Shown piece by piece: positions 1 through 8,563 of a stretch of 24,196 nt of DNA. Source of the stretch: PWVB01 sp964530185 (lineage in GTDB: Bacteria; Chloroflexota; Anaerolineae; B4-G1; SLSP01); assembly GCA_964530185.1 (NCBI GenBank), contig CAZHBB010000043.1, positions 1 to 24,196 of the forward strand, read 5' to 3'. The position numbers and the translations under genes are program-made. Within the stretch, counting starts at the first letter, position 1, and each line of letters starts with the position of its first letter. The notes beneath the pieces were generated by a model. The model worked only from the letters and a program-made list of their open reading frames with translations, was not told where the DNA came from and made no database searches.

Positions 1-378
1 CCCACCGAAAAGGGTCCGGCCCAACACATACATCCCCAGTGCGCCGACGGCCCAGGCGAGCCCAAACGTAGTATTCATCGCCACAGCCCAGTCCAATCCC
101 GCTCTATGGAGCAATGCCACAAAGGCTGGGGGAAACGCAGAAGTGAAGAGGAACAATGGCATCCCATACCCCTGCGCCATGTCGGGAGCCCAACGGCTGT
201 ACATAACCCCTTGATCCCAGAGCGCATTGACCTGCACAGCCCGCCAAAGATGAAACATCGTGTCGTAACCGCAAGTGGGTAGCGGTCCAACAAGCGGCTG
301 AAGGACTGGCACCAGAGCAAGCCCCAAGGCCAAAAGGGCCACAGCGTCAGCCAGCGCGTCTCGGTTGTCAATCCGCAT
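1..378 (-). CDS. PTPS-related/YfhO-like polytopic membrane protein, N-terminal 126 residues (runs off left edge)
   Basis: An open frame runs from ATG at 378 to base 1 without a stop, giving 126 codons. It starts MRIDNRDALADAVALLALG, then a hydrophobic segment, then a conserved loop GYDTMFHLWRAVQV and QGVMYSRWAPDMAQGYGMP, then more membrane segments. The loop matches the same place in the next gene upstream (HDNLFHAFRIVAV and HGWLFSRWLPNLALGYGYP), so the two are tandem paralogues. The ATG lies inside the end of the preceding gene: its stop is at 368-370, an 11-base overlap that suggests translational coupling. By family knowledge these are multi-pass, glycosyltransferase-like membrane proteins of unknown substrate, with an acidic/His loop outside the membrane. 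The C-terminal part is missing because of the window edge, so size and C-terminal domains are unknown. Confidence 0.8.
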   Translation of the reverse strand, partial: MRIDNRDALADAVALLALGLALVPVLQPLVGPLPTCGYDTMFHLWRAVQVNALWDQGVMYSRWAPDMAQGYGMPLFLFTSAFPPAFVALLHRAGLDWAVAMNTTFGLAWAVGALGMYVLGRTLFGG

Positions 379-3300
379 CCAAGACATCGAACGTCCCCAG
401 AACATATCCATCGTCGCCATCGGTTGTCAAGAGCCTTGGTCCACTTGGATCATAGAGGCCAACGCGGATGATGTAGCGTCCAGCGCGCTCTGGCACCATC
501 ACATGGCGGTTTTCCACCACCACCTCTCCCTCAGCCCACCCTGTCGTCGGTCGATGCCAGTCAAGTGGTTCTCCATCGCTCTGATCAACCAGTTGACCAC
601 TCTCGTCAAGCAGATGCACATAGACCCGGTACGATGTCTCCATCTCACGCAGCCCCCGCCATGCCAACTCAATCTCAAGAGGGCTTCCAGGAGCGACCTC
701 AGAAACACGATAGGCTGCCAGTTCGATCACATCCCCGAAGCTGACACCAACCCTCTTCAGGCCTGAGGGAACCATCCAGTTGCGCGTCGGGGCAACCACC
801 TCCACCGGCACACGGGCCAATGGCGTCAAGCACCCCGCCACTTCCACCTCAAAGACATAATACCCGCTCTCAAGCCCACCTGGCAGACGAAGGGTCGGCC
901 TCCCGAGCCAAAGCTCGCCAGCCCGCCATTCTCGTGGTGGCCACCATACACCGACCGGAGACAGAGTCCAGGTATGCACGATATCATCCTGCCCGTCACG
1001 CAGGGCCAGCGTGACGCTCTCCACGTCAATGGGTAAGCGAGTCGCCTCCCAGATCCATCGTACGGTCAACAGTTCACCTGGTGCAGCTTCTTGGCGATCG
1101 AATGTTATGGACCACAACGCCAGCCCATCGCAACGCCTATCCGCCCGCTCTGAAGCCAGGCCCAGGGACGCAGGCGTGAAAGGCGAGTTGGGACGGGTGA
1201 TCGTCACTCTGCCCAGGACCAGATCAGGACCAACGGGCTGGCCATCCGGCCCCAGCACAGAAAGCGGCGCCAAAGTATCAACATCGAAGACCGAAACGAC
1301 GATTTCATACTCACCAGGAGGGGTACCCGCTATGGGTAATACAAGATGAGGGTCATAGAAAAATTGTCCTGCCTGCCACTGGGTAGATGGAGGAGGGCTC
1401 TCGTACCCCCTCGGCCGAGCAGTTCCCGCAAGGCTCCACGATTGGCCGTCCGGCCCACGCAAGAGGACAGTAGTACGCACTTCAGTCTCAGGCGAATCAG
1501 CTACCAGCCACAGCAACGAAACAAACAGCTCGTCGTCGGCGGCCACGGTCTCCTGCGCCACGCTATAACCCTCCAACACAAGACCACCAGCAAATGCCTG
1601 GCCCAGTGGGACCATGTCATCAGGCAAGTACCCCGCGGTCATCGCCTTCGTCAGGTCGGGAGTGGGTAAATGCCCGCCACGCCCAAACCACACGGCCGCA
1701 GGCAAGATGGCCCCGATTAACAGGAACGCTGCTGCAACCCATCCCAAGGAGTGGGCTTGCGCCGTCCCAGGCTCCCGCTGGCGGAAGGGGACACCCCGCC
1801 ACAGACTGATCACCATCACTAGCCCGCCGAAAAGGGAGAGCCCGACGCCCAGCCGTCTGGCCGGCGTGAGTCCAAGCCTGACTTCGACCCAGTGTTTGCC
1901 GGCTGGTACAGGGAACAGCATCAAGCCTGTGTCATCCTCCGGCATGATCGGCACCTTATCGCCGTCGACGCGCACTTCCCAACCAGGAAAATACAAACCC
2001 AGCCACCGTGCCTCGAATGCAGACGGAGTCTCCACGTACATAATGGCGCTCAAAGCTCGATAAACAGCCATCGAGACTTTGCCGCCCAATGGCAGAGACT
2101 GAGGATCGAGCCGTCTCGGCAACCGTCCCTGCACGAATGCGTCGGCAAGCCTGGTATCGCTGGGATGCTGCTCCACCCAGATAGGAAAGTAACTATTCTC
2201 CGGATCCATGCCAATCCAACCAGCCTCCTCCAGAGCGTAGAGGTCACGCATATCTGGGACACGTTCCATCGGGCACCATCCCTTTGGAGGGCGGCTCATG
2301 GGCAGGGCCAACAGACCAAGACACAGGATGATCACGGCTGTGTCGAACCAGGCCCACAGTTGCCTGGATGAGACGCTGAAACGACGGCCAGGGAGCCCAC
2401 GCGCGATAACGTCAAGACCATAAGCGACTCCTCGGCCAGCAAGGAGACTAACTGGCAGCAACGCTCGACCGACAAGCCGCCATGGGAATTGCACGAATGC
2501 CATGAGCGGCACCGTCTCCCACAGCTTGAGCGAACCTGGGCTCGCAAGCCAGAGATAGCCCCCTGCGGTCAATGCAAACAACGAAGTCAATACCCGATTC
2601 GGCAGCGGCGACCTATCCAGCAATTCGCTCCCCAGGCCAATCAGCGCAAGCATAAACTGCGCCAGTCCAAGAAAGACCATCATGGGTGGGTTCAAGTAGT
2701 CCGGCCCAAGATCGACAGGAACGGTCAATAGCATCTCACGCCACGAGACGAAATTGTAATGGAAGTCATTGTTCCGCGTTGTGCGAGAGAGATGAAGCTG
2801 AACCCAATCCCGTTCCAACAATGCCGGTAGCGTAAACCAGGCCGTCATCAGCACCGCAATGCCCACAGCCAGAAATGCATAGGGCCAGAAGCCCCGGTCG
2901 CGATAGAGCACCGCTAAGACAACGACATAGGCACCAAGAAAGGGAGCTAACAGCAAAGAAGAAATGCTATGGCTCAAGAACAGCACCACGAGGAGGGCTA
3001 ACATCACCAAAAAGCACGTGCGCCCCCCATGAAGGATCAGACGCCGGGCAACGACCAGAAGCCAGGGAATGAGAGCCAAACCAACAACTTCCGGCAGGTT
3101 TCCTCTGCGCAACACGTCCAGAAAGAAATAAGGACCGAGCGCATAAGCCGCCCCCGTTACATAGCCAGCGACCGGCCCAAACAGATCCTTCGCCAGTACA
3201 AGTGCTCCCCAGGCGCCAGCAAGCCATGAAAAAGCGTAAAGCAGGCCCAAAGCCAAGGGTAAAGGGATCCCCAAAGCAAAGAGTGCTTCCCCGGCAAAAT

Positions 3301-3544
3301 AGGGGAGCACTTCACGGTAGTTGAAGAAAGGATAACCATAACCCAGAGCCAGATTAGGCAACCAACGGGAAAAGAGCCACCCATGGCGATGCAAGTCACG
3401 TACAGCCACGATACGAAATGCGTGGAAGAGATTGTCATGCGTGCAAGGCAGGGAATCAGCACGCAGTAGAGTACTCAACGCCGGAGTCAGCAGCAATCCC
3501 ACCACCAAAAAGGGGAGGAGCGTCGAGTTGACCTTGCGCAACAT
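368..3544 (-). CDS. Giant PTPS-related/YfhO-like membrane protein with three C-terminal beta-sandwich repeats
   Basis: The product is 1058 aa. The frame is open to 3658, but I chose ATG 3544 (MLRKVNSTLLPF) because it begins just before the first membrane helix and 19 bases after the upstream gene ends; no strong ribosome site is visible. Residues about 8-420 hold some ten or more membrane helices, with a conserved loop (THDNLFHAFR, FSRWLPNLALGYGYPFFNY) near residues 35-80. A soluble part follows, then two more helices near 565-620. From about 650 to the end I see three beta-rich repeats (about 650-780, 800-915, 930-1058). Each has a W-x-x-GE/Q-like turn and a G-x-Y-x-(I/F)-x-V strand near its end. 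By family knowledge this is a membrane glycosyltransferase-like protein acting at the cell surface; the substrate is unknown. It probably forms an operon with the CDP-alcohol phosphatidyltransferase before it and the paralogue after it. Confidence 0.82.
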   Translation of the reverse strand: MLRKVNSTLLPFLVVGLLLTPALSTLLRADSLPCTHDNLFHAFRIVAVRDLHRHGWLFSRWLPNLALGYGYPFFNYREVLPYFAGEALFALGIPLPLALGLLYAFSWLAGAWGALVLAKDLFGPVAGYVTGAAYALGPYFFLDVLRRGNLPEVVGLALIPWLLVVARRLILHGGRTCFLVMLALLVVLFLSHSISSLLLAPFLGAYVVVLAVLYRDRGFWPYAFLAVGIAVLMTAWFTLPALLERDWVQLHLSRTTRNNDFHYNFVSWREMLLTVPVDLGPDYLNPPMMVFLGLAQFMLALIGLGSELLDRSPLPNRVLTSLFALTAGGYLWLASPGSLKLWETVPLMAFVQFPWRLVGRALLPVSLLAGRGVAYGLDVIARGLPGRRFSVSSRQLWAWFDTAVIILCLGLLALPMSRPPKGWCPMERVPDMRDLYALEEAGWIGMDPENSYFPIWVEQHPSDTRLADAFVQGRLPRRLDPQSLPLGGKVSMAVYRALSAIMYVETPSAFEARWLGLYFPGWEVRVDGDKVPIMPEDDTGLMLFPVPAGKHWVEVRLGLTPARRLGVGLSLFGGLVMVISLWRGVPFRQREPGTAQAHSLGWVAAAFLLIGAILPAAVWFGRGGHLPTPDLTKAMTAGYLPDDMVPLGQAFAGGLVLEGYSVAQETVAADDELFVSLLWLVADSPETEVRTTVLLRGPDGQSWSLAGTARPRGYESPPPSTQWQAGQFFYDPHLVLPIAGTPPGEYEIVVSVFDVDTLAPLSVLGPDGQPVGPDLVLGRVTITRPNSPFTPASLGLASERADRRCDGLALWSITFDRQEAAPGELLTVRWIWEATRLPIDVESVTLALRDGQDDIVHTWTLSPVGVWWPPREWRAGELWLGRPTLRLPGGLESGYYVFEVEVAGCLTPLARVPVEVVAPTRNWMVPSGLKRVGVSFGDVIELAAYRVSEVAPGSPLEIELAWRGLREMETSYRVYVHLLDESGQLVDQSDGEPLDWHRPTTGWAEGEVVVENRHVMVPERAGRYIIRVGLYDPSGPRLLTTDGDDGYVLGTFDVLDAD

Positions 3545-3563
3545 CACAGTGCCTGATGCTGGA

Positions 3564-4193
3564 TTAGTCAGATTGTCGAGAGGCCTGATAGACGTGGAAG
3601 ATGCGTTGGACAACAGTAACCCAGGTAAAGACAGCCAATAGACCCAGGACGGGTTCAAGCCACCCCGTCAACATCCCTACCCCCAACACTACAACGCGAA
3701 CAGGGCGGGTGAAGAGACCCACTTTGCAGTCATATCCCACACCTTCCGCGCGCGCGCGTGTATAACTCACCATCACAGAACCCAGCAGGGCAGCGAATGC
3801 CAATAGTACACCTTCTGTCATTCCCGCGCGCGACATCCAAGCCGTGAGTCCGAAGAGGACTGCCCCCTCGGAGAGACGGTCCAGTGTGGAATCGAGGAAA
3901 GCCCCGAACTGACTTTGTCTTGCTGTCACCCGGGCCAGCGTTCCGTCCAAAGCATCTGTGGACGAGGCGAGCCACATTGCAATGCCTGCAAGCCGAAGCC
4001 GCCCAGACGCTGCCACAAAACCGGCGCCCAAGTTCAGCAGACAGCCTAAAATGGTCACGGTATTGGGATGGAGTCTGAGACGAGCCAAACCCGCCGCAAG
4101 TGGATTGATGACAACCACGGCTCTCGCTCGCATCCACTCATCGAAGGCCCCAGGTGCGCGCTTTTTATGTGTGGCTACTACGTTCTTGATCAC
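3564..4193 (-). CDS. CDP-alcohol phosphatidyltransferase (PgsA/PI-phosphate synthase-like)
   Basis: The 209-aa membrane protein transfers a phosphatidyl group from CDP-diacylglycerol (or a related CDP-lipid) to an alcohol. The complete family signature D-x2-D-G-x2-A-R-x8-G-x3-D-x3-D is present: DALDGTLAR, then GAFLDSTLD. Four to six membrane helices surround it. The N-terminal RLHPNTVTILG segment is typical of this family. The start is GTG 4193; a -10 box (TAAGAT) ends seven bases upstream of it, so translation may begin at the first transcribed base. The alcohol cannot be read from the sequence. PI-phosphate synthases and PG-phosphate synthases are both possible, and a short length with a basic C-terminus fits either. 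It is followed after 19 bases by the giant membrane protein, suggesting a shared role in envelope glycolipid or phospholipid synthesis. Confidence 0.9.
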   Translation of the reverse strand: MIKNVVATHKKRAPGAFDEWMRARAVVVINPLAAGLARLRLHPNTVTILGCLLNLGAGFVAASGRLRLAGIAMWLASSTDALDGTLARVTARQSQFGAFLDSTLDRLSEGAVLFGLTAWMSRAGMTEGVLLAFAALLGSVMVSYTRARAEGVGYDCKVGLFTRPVRVVVLGVGMLTGWLEPVLGLLAVFTWVTVVQRIFHVYQASRQSD

Positions 4194-4199
4194 AGACCT

Positions 4200-4227
4200 A
4201 TCTTACCCCGGTGGCGGTCTGAGTCAA
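4200..4227 (-). promoter_or_regulatory. Sigma70-type promoter, apparently leaderless, for the phosphatidyltransferase gene
   Basis: On the minus strand TTGACT (4227-4222) is followed after 16 bases by TAAGAT (4205-4200). Transcription starting seven bases on would begin at 4193, the G of the GTG start codon. No Shine-Dalgarno sequence would be in the transcript. Confidence 0.5.
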
Positions 4228-4342
4228 CAGTGACACTGCCCCCAACAGACCACGAACAGATTGTGCCTACCGGACTACGTCTCGGCATACCAGCCCCATC
4301 GGCATAGCCCGAGATCGAGCCCAACCTTGACAGGCGTCGGGC

Positions 4343-4370
4343 TTGTCAGCACTCCATCCCACTTTATACT
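4343..4370 (+). promoter_or_regulatory. Sigma70-type promoter for the phosphodiesterase gene
   Basis: TTGTCA (4343-4348), 16-base spacer, TATACT (4365-4370). Both boxes match the consensus at 5 of 6 positions. It lies about 45 bases before the ATG at 4415 and would give a leader of about 38 bases carrying GGAGGA at 4400-4405. An alternative -35 TTGACA at 4327-4332 is too far away (32 bases). Confidence 0.5.
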
Positions 4371-4414
4371 GCGTGACAACAAGCAATACACATCCCCCTG
4401 GAGGAATTTTCCAC

Positions 4415-5197
4415 ATGGATACAGTCATCTTGATTCTCGTCGATGGCATGCGCCCAGACGGGCTTCAGCAAGCCACCACACCCGTCCTAGACCGCCTGAT
4501 AGCGGAAGGCAGTTGGACACTTCAGGCCAAGACCGTTTTTCCTTCCATCTCACTACCCTGCATCGCCTCACTCATCCTTGGAACACCACCCACAGTACAT
4601 GGTATCACCACAAACACGTGGACTTATGCATCGCCAACGCCAGGCATCATGGATGTCGTGAAGGCGAATGGGCTACGTGCCGCCTCGTTTTTCAACTGGG
4701 AGCCTTTGCGCGATCTCTCGAGGCCTGGCGCCTTACACATCTCCCTGTTCCTTGACAACGACGAGGTCCCAAAGGGACGCGGAGATATGGAACTCGTGGA
4801 GTTGACAGCCGAGTTGCTCCGTCGTGAGCCTGTTGACTTCGCCTTCATCTACCTGGGTCATACGGACGCCGCAGGCCACACCCACGGATGGATGTCTGAA
4901 CCCTACCTGCGCGCCATCGAGAACGCTGATGCATGCATCGGCACCATCCTCCAAGCCCTGGAAGACCGTGAAGTCGGCGTAATTGTCACAGCCGACCATG
5001 GAGGACACGATACCCATCACGGTAGCGACTCCCCCGAGGACATGACGATCCCCATCGTACTCTACCAACCCAACCTGACCACACATGGAGAGATGCAGGG
5101 GCCAGTATCGATCCTGGATATTGCCCCCACAGTCATACAATGGATGGGGCTCACGACACCGGAAGAGTGGCAGGGCCGCGCCCTCGGGCAGAGTTAG
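4415..5197 (+). CDS. Alkaline-phosphatase-superfamily phosphodiesterase/nucleotide pyrophosphatase-like protein
   Basis: The product is 260 aa. The frame is open from 4343, but ATG 4415 has GGAGGA nine bases before it and starts directly at the first core strand (MDTVILILVDGMRPDG). Superfamily metal-site motifs appear in order: D10 in ILVDGMRPDG; the nucleophile loop FPSISLPC (42-49); H-T-D-A-A-G-H; T-A-D-H-G-G-H-D; and a later HH. These fit the type I phosphodiesterase/nucleotide pyrophosphatase (NPP) group, which hydrolyses phosphodi- or monoesters with two zinc ions. At the position of the usual NPP threonine nucleophile (FPSxTFPN) there is Ser46. There is no signal peptide, and the protein is shorter than most NPPs (about 400 aa), so it is probably cytoplasmic. 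It is transcribed divergently from the phosphatidyltransferase gene. The natural substrate is unknown. Confidence 0.85.
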   Translation: MDTVILILVDGMRPDGLQQATTPVLDRLIAEGSWTLQAKTVFPSISLPCIASLILGTPPTVHGITTNTWTYASPTPGIMDVVKANGLRAASFFNWEPLRDLSRPGALHISLFLDNDEVPKGRGDMELVELTAELLRREPVDFAFIYLGHTDAAGHTHGWMSEPYLRAIENADACIGTILQALEDREVGVIVTADHGGHDTHHGSDSPEDMTIPIVLYQPNLTTHGEMQGPVSILDIAPTVIQWMGLTTPEEWQGRALGQS

Positions 5198-5299
5198 CCA
5201 CAGGGCTCCCAACGTCCCCACCCTAACGGTGAACTGTTACCATCAGGGATTCAAGGACAGAGGCCTACACTACTCGCACGACTGAGCTGACCGCGACGC

Positions 5300-6340
5300 T
5301 TACTCCTGCCGCCAGACGCTGGCTGAGAGGCGCGTCAGGCCAGCCTCAGTCCCCAACCAGAGATTGCCGGCTGGATCCTCCCACATCGCCTTGACCTCCC
5401 AGCCGGCCAGACCGTCGTCAGGGGTGAACACCTCCCATCCGTCGGCGGTCCGATACGCGATGCCGTCGTACTCTGAACCCACCCACAAGCCCCCCTCGGA
5501 GTCTACGAAGAGAGACCGCACCTTGGGACCCGCCAGGCCATCATCCACGGTCAGCGTCCACCACCGGGTACCATCGAACGCCGACAAACCGCCGCGCGAG
5601 GCAAAGCCTGTTCCAAACCACAAGGGGCCACCTGGCTCCTCGACGATATCATTCACCATAGGATGGGCTAACCCGTCGGCGGTGGAATAAGTATGCCACC
5701 CCTCATCATCAAACGAGGTCAGCCCCCCATCGACGCTGTATCCATTGCCGAACCACCACCGTCCACTCGAGTCACGGAGGATCACAGATACAGCCTCACC
5801 GGCGAGACCACTCGCGTGCGTGTAGCTGGTCCATTGTCCCCCGTCCCACCGGCTAAGACCATGCGCTGTGCCTATCCAGAGCCCTCCGTCTGGATCCGAT
5901 GCCAACGCAAGAACTTCACGATCGGTCAACCCATCTGCCTCAGTCCACGTCTGCCACGAGGCTCCGTCATAGCAGCTCAGACCGTCTTTGTGGCCCACCC
6001 ACAGCGTCTGCTCGTCCGGATCGAGCAAAAGAGCATAAACCAAGCCGCGTGGTGCCCCAGGGGTTCGCACAGGCTCAACCTCTAGTGTGTCTAGGTCCAC
6101 CACGCTCAGACCATCGCGTCCCCCACTCCAAAGAGTTCCCCGATAGTATGACAGGGCCATCACATCTTCCGGTGGACTCACGAGCGTCCATCCGGGTGGC
6201 GGGGATTGACGGGGCCACAGAGCCAGAATGAGCACACCAAGCCCTCCTACCAACCCAGCCCCGACCAAGAACTGAACCACCGCCAACCAGCGCGGAGGAT
6301 TCGCCAAAGATTCACTCTCAGACTTCTGTGATGTGACCAT
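5300..6340 (-). CDS. Membrane-anchored seven-bladed Reg_prop beta-propeller protein
   Basis: The product is 346 aa. ATG 6340 is chosen over an upstream in-frame ATG at 6391 because GGAGGT sits seven bases before it; it then overlaps the ATPase gene by 23 bases (ATPase stop 6318). Residues 1-18 are polar, 19-42 form one membrane helix, and the rest is outside. Seven LW-x-G-type blade motifs (LWSGG, LWVGH, LWIGT, WWFGN, LWFGT, LWVGS, LWLGT) alternate with W-x-x-(Y/F)-x-x-x-D/S-GL turns, so the propeller looks complete. This is the Reg_prop repeat known from sensor regions of hybrid histidine kinases, but no kinase follows here. Coupling to an importer ATPase suggests an extracellular sensing or binding role linked to uptake; that is inference. 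It is the last gene of the minus-strand run. Confidence 0.85.
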   Translation of the reverse strand: MVTSQKSESESLANPPRWLAVVQFLVGAGLVGGLGVLILALWPRQSPPPGWTLVSPPEDVMALSYYRGTLWSGGRDGLSVVDLDTLEVEPVRTPGAPRGLVYALLLDPDEQTLWVGHKDGLSCYDGASWQTWTEADGLTDREVLALASDPDGGLWIGTAHGLSRWDGGQWTSYTHASGLAGEAVSVILRDSSGRWWFGNGYSVDGGLTSFDDEGWHTYSTADGLAHPMVNDIVEEPGGPLWFGTGFASRGGLSAFDGTRWWTLTVDDGLAGPKVRSLFVDSEGGLWVGSEYDGIAYRTADGWEVFTPDDGLAGWEVKAMWEDPAGNLWLGTEAGLTRLSASVWRQE

Positions 6341-6965
6341 CGCACAACCTCCAACAGTGATTAACCACCCCCTCCACCTCTTGTGGGTCATGGCTAATCA
6401 TGAGGACTGTGCTACCGATGGCCCTCGCCCACTCCACCACTACCTCCATAACATGGCCACGCAGCGCCTTATCCAGGTGGGCAAGGGGCTCGTCCAGCAA
6501 CAGGAATGCGGGATCGGGCGCCAACGCACGGGCAATCGCCACTCGCCGCGCCTGTCCCCCAGAAAGTTGAGAGGGATATCGCTGAGCCAGGGGCAGCAGA
6601 TCGAAACACTCCAACAACGTCTTCACCCGTTCCCGGCGATGACGTCGTGAGGCATTGAGTAGCCCGAAGCTCACATTCCCCGCCACAGTCATGTGGGGCC
6701 ACAGCGTACTCTCCTGGAACACCATGCCGATATGCCTGCGCAAAGGTGGGACGATCGAGACAGGCGTACTGCACACAGCTCCACCGAGAAGGATCTCTCC
6801 CTCGTCGGGCCTGTCAAGCCCGGCGATCAGGCGCAGAAGCGTCGTCTTGCCGCTGCCGGAGGGACCATACAGCAGCCCAATCTGGCCGATCGGTAGTTCT
6901 AGCGACACCGTCTGCAGGACTCTTCGTTTCCCATACCACTTACTAACTTGAGCAACTCTGATCAT
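6318..6965 (-). CDS. ABC importer ATPase (Fe3+/FbpC-type, short form)
   Basis: The 215-aa ATP-binding subunit energises the importer encoded just upstream. Walker A is GPSGSGKTT (34-42), Q-loop Q84 (GMVFQE), signature LSGGQ (134-138), Walker B LLLDEP (155-160), switch H192 (ISHD). ATG 6965 overlaps the permease stop (TGATG), which fixes the start; the longer frame to 7040 lies wholly inside the permease. FbpC/PotA-type ATPases usually have about 350 residues with a C-terminal regulatory domain. This protein ends right after the ABC core and lacks it. Substrate is set by the partner lipoprotein: ferric iron is most likely, while thiamine, aminoethylphosphonate or similar small anions are alternatives in the same superfamily. 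Confidence 0.93.
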   Translation of the reverse strand: MIRVAQVSKWYGKRRVLQTVSLELPIGQIGLLYGPSGSGKTTLLRLIAGLDRPDEGEILLGGAVCSTPVSIVPPLRRHIGMVFQESTLWPHMTVAGNVSFGLLNASRRHRRERVKTLLECFDLLPLAQRYPSQLSGGQARRVAIARALAPDPAFLLLDEPLAHLDKALRGHVMEVVVEWARAIGSTVLMISHDPQEVEGVVNHCWRLCDGHITEV

Positions 6966-8557
6966 CACGCCCCCACCCGCATCGCAGCCCGCGACCAAAG
7001 GCGCCACACCATGAACCCAAGAGCTCCGACCAGAAGGCAAATCAGGGACAACGCCAGGGACAGTGCCGCTACCCCTTCACTGGCGCCATAGTGTAGGTAC
7101 GTATAGATCCGCATCGTGAGCGTCGCATACCCAGGCGGGACCACAATAAGCGTTGCGCCTAGCTCACCGAGCGTCAAGACAAACACCAAGCAGGCCGCCG
7201 ATACCAGTCCAGGCAATGTCATTGGCAGCTCCACACGCCACCACACATCCCACGGCCGGGCGAACACCCGGGCAGCCTCGATCAACGGCTCAGCCATGCG
7301 ACGCCTTTGTGCCACCAACACTGGAATTGCCATGGGGGTGAACCGAGCAAGCGCCGCCAACACAGGCATCCAGCGTGTGCCGTACGGCGTCACCGCCAGC
7401 CTGCTCCACAAAGAGACAAGCCCTATCCCGACAAGGGCACCAGGCATTGCCACCGGTACGAGAAGGAGAAACCACACCCCAAGGCGTGCTCGGCCCGCCG
7501 CCAGGGTGCGCGCTGGAGCCAACGCGACCAACGGCGACAGCAGCGCAGCCACGCCAGCCGTCCAGAGCGAAGTTTGAAGCTCTGGCATTGCGCCCACCAA
7601 CGCATCCAGAAGGTTACGCCAGGACTTCACCGATAACAGCAAACTGACGACCGGTAGTACAGCCTGCAGCAGTAAAAGGGCCAGGGCAGCCCATAACCAG
7701 ATACGCGAGATGTTTAGGGCTGGGGAGGATGAAGCAACACGCCTGGGTTGTCCCTTCGTCAACACCGCTTTGCGAAGCCCCGCCAGGCTCATGGCCAACG
7801 CCAAAGCTGCCACCAGCAGAGCAGGCAGCGCCAGGGCCGTGGCTCTTCCAACACTGGCAGAGGCACCAAACTCAACAAACACTTCCAATGCGGCCGTCGG
7901 GAACTGAAAGGTCGAGGGAATCCCATAGTCAACCAAGGCCAACACAAAAAGCAGCGCACCACCGGCAAGCACCATAGGACGCGCGAGAGGCAACACGATC
8001 CTTCTGAACACCCGAGGCCCAGTCTGGTAGATGCAGCCAGCCTCGATCAGCGAAGTCTCTATCGAGAGGAACCCAACCAACGCCAGACCAGCCACCAGAG
8101 GAAGCTGTGCCATCATCTGCACCCAGAGGCTTATAAGCCCCCCCCGTTGCGGCAACGCCATGAGCCCAACACCGGAGAGGCTGTGGTTCAGAAACCGAAG
8201 CACAGACCACCAAGCTAGAATATGGGTATAAGGGGGCAATGCAGCCCCTGCCAGGAAGAGCCATCTTGCAGCCGCGCCCCATCCATGGCGACAACGCCAG
8301 AGTGCAAGAGCTGCTACGACTCCCAGCATCATGCCGAGCAAACCCACAAGCACCGCCCAGCTAAAGCTGCGGACCAGAAGAGTCACTCGTCGGGCTTCGC
8401 AATGCAACGATAGGAGTACCTGCGGTGAGAGTTGACTGAAGACGGCCACCACGGGGGCCCAACTCACCAGGAAATAGGCCAAAACGCCCAATACTGTCGG
8501 CAGAGCGCGCAGAATAGACGTCGGCAGGCCCGATTGAGACTCTCTATCGCTACCCAC
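6965..8557 (-). CDS. Double-domain ABC importer permease (FbpB/SfuB-type)
   Basis: The 530-aa inner-membrane protein has about twelve helices in two homologous halves. Each half carries an ATPase-contact EAA loop: EAGCIYQTGPRVFRRIVLPL (172-191) and the second at 427-450 (EAARVF...ELPMTLPG). Single-chain double permeases of this length are typical of ferric iron importers such as FbpB and SfuB. The start is GTG 8557, six bases after the stop of the lipoprotein gene; an ATG at 8564 is out of frame and hits a stop. No clear ribosome site is present, so translation is probably coupled. The stop overlaps the ATPase ATG by one base. Confidence 0.92.
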   Translation of the reverse strand: MGSDRESQSGLPTSILRALPTVLGVLAYFLVSWAPVVAVFSQLSPQVLLSLHCEARRVTLLVRSFSWAVLVGLLGMMLGVVAALALWRCRHGWGAAARWLFLAGAALPPYTHILAWWSVLRFLNHSLSGVGLMALPQRGGLISLWVQMMAQLPLVAGLALVGFLSIETSLIEAGCIYQTGPRVFRRIVLPLARPMVLAGGALLFVLALVDYGIPSTFQFPTAALEVFVEFGASASVGRATALALPALLVAALALAMSLAGLRKAVLTKGQPRRVASSSPALNISRIWLWAALALLLLQAVLPVVSLLLSVKSWRNLLDALVGAMPELQTSLWTAGVAALLSPLVALAPARTLAAGRARLGVWFLLLVPVAMPGALVGIGLVSLWSRLAVTPYGTRWMPVLAALARFTPMAIPVLVAQRRRMAEPLIEAARVFARPWDVWWRVELPMTLPGLVSAACLVFVLTLGELGATLIVVPPGYATLTMRIYTYLHYGASEGVAALSLALSLICLLVGALGFMVWRLWSRAAMRVGA

Positions 8558-8563
8558 ACACCA

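Noticed and set aside
75..371. 98-aa minus-strand frame at the left edge
   Set aside because: It is a Trp/Cys-rich shadow of the partial membrane protein read from ATG 378, which has the conserved paralogous loop.
3640..3670. T-loop-like GGGTTCAAGCC suggesting a tRNA
   Set aside because: It lies in coding sequence and no anticodon arm or acceptor stem can be formed around it.
3747..3758. (CG)6 tract, possible Z-DNA or slippage site
   Set aside because: It encodes TRARA within the phosphatidyltransferase, and alternating CG in Arg/Ala codons is expected in a GC-rich gene.
4733..5221. 162-aa minus-strand open frame
   Set aside because: It is antisense to the phosphodiesterase, whose motifs and ribosome site are clear; the reverse frame shows no motif.
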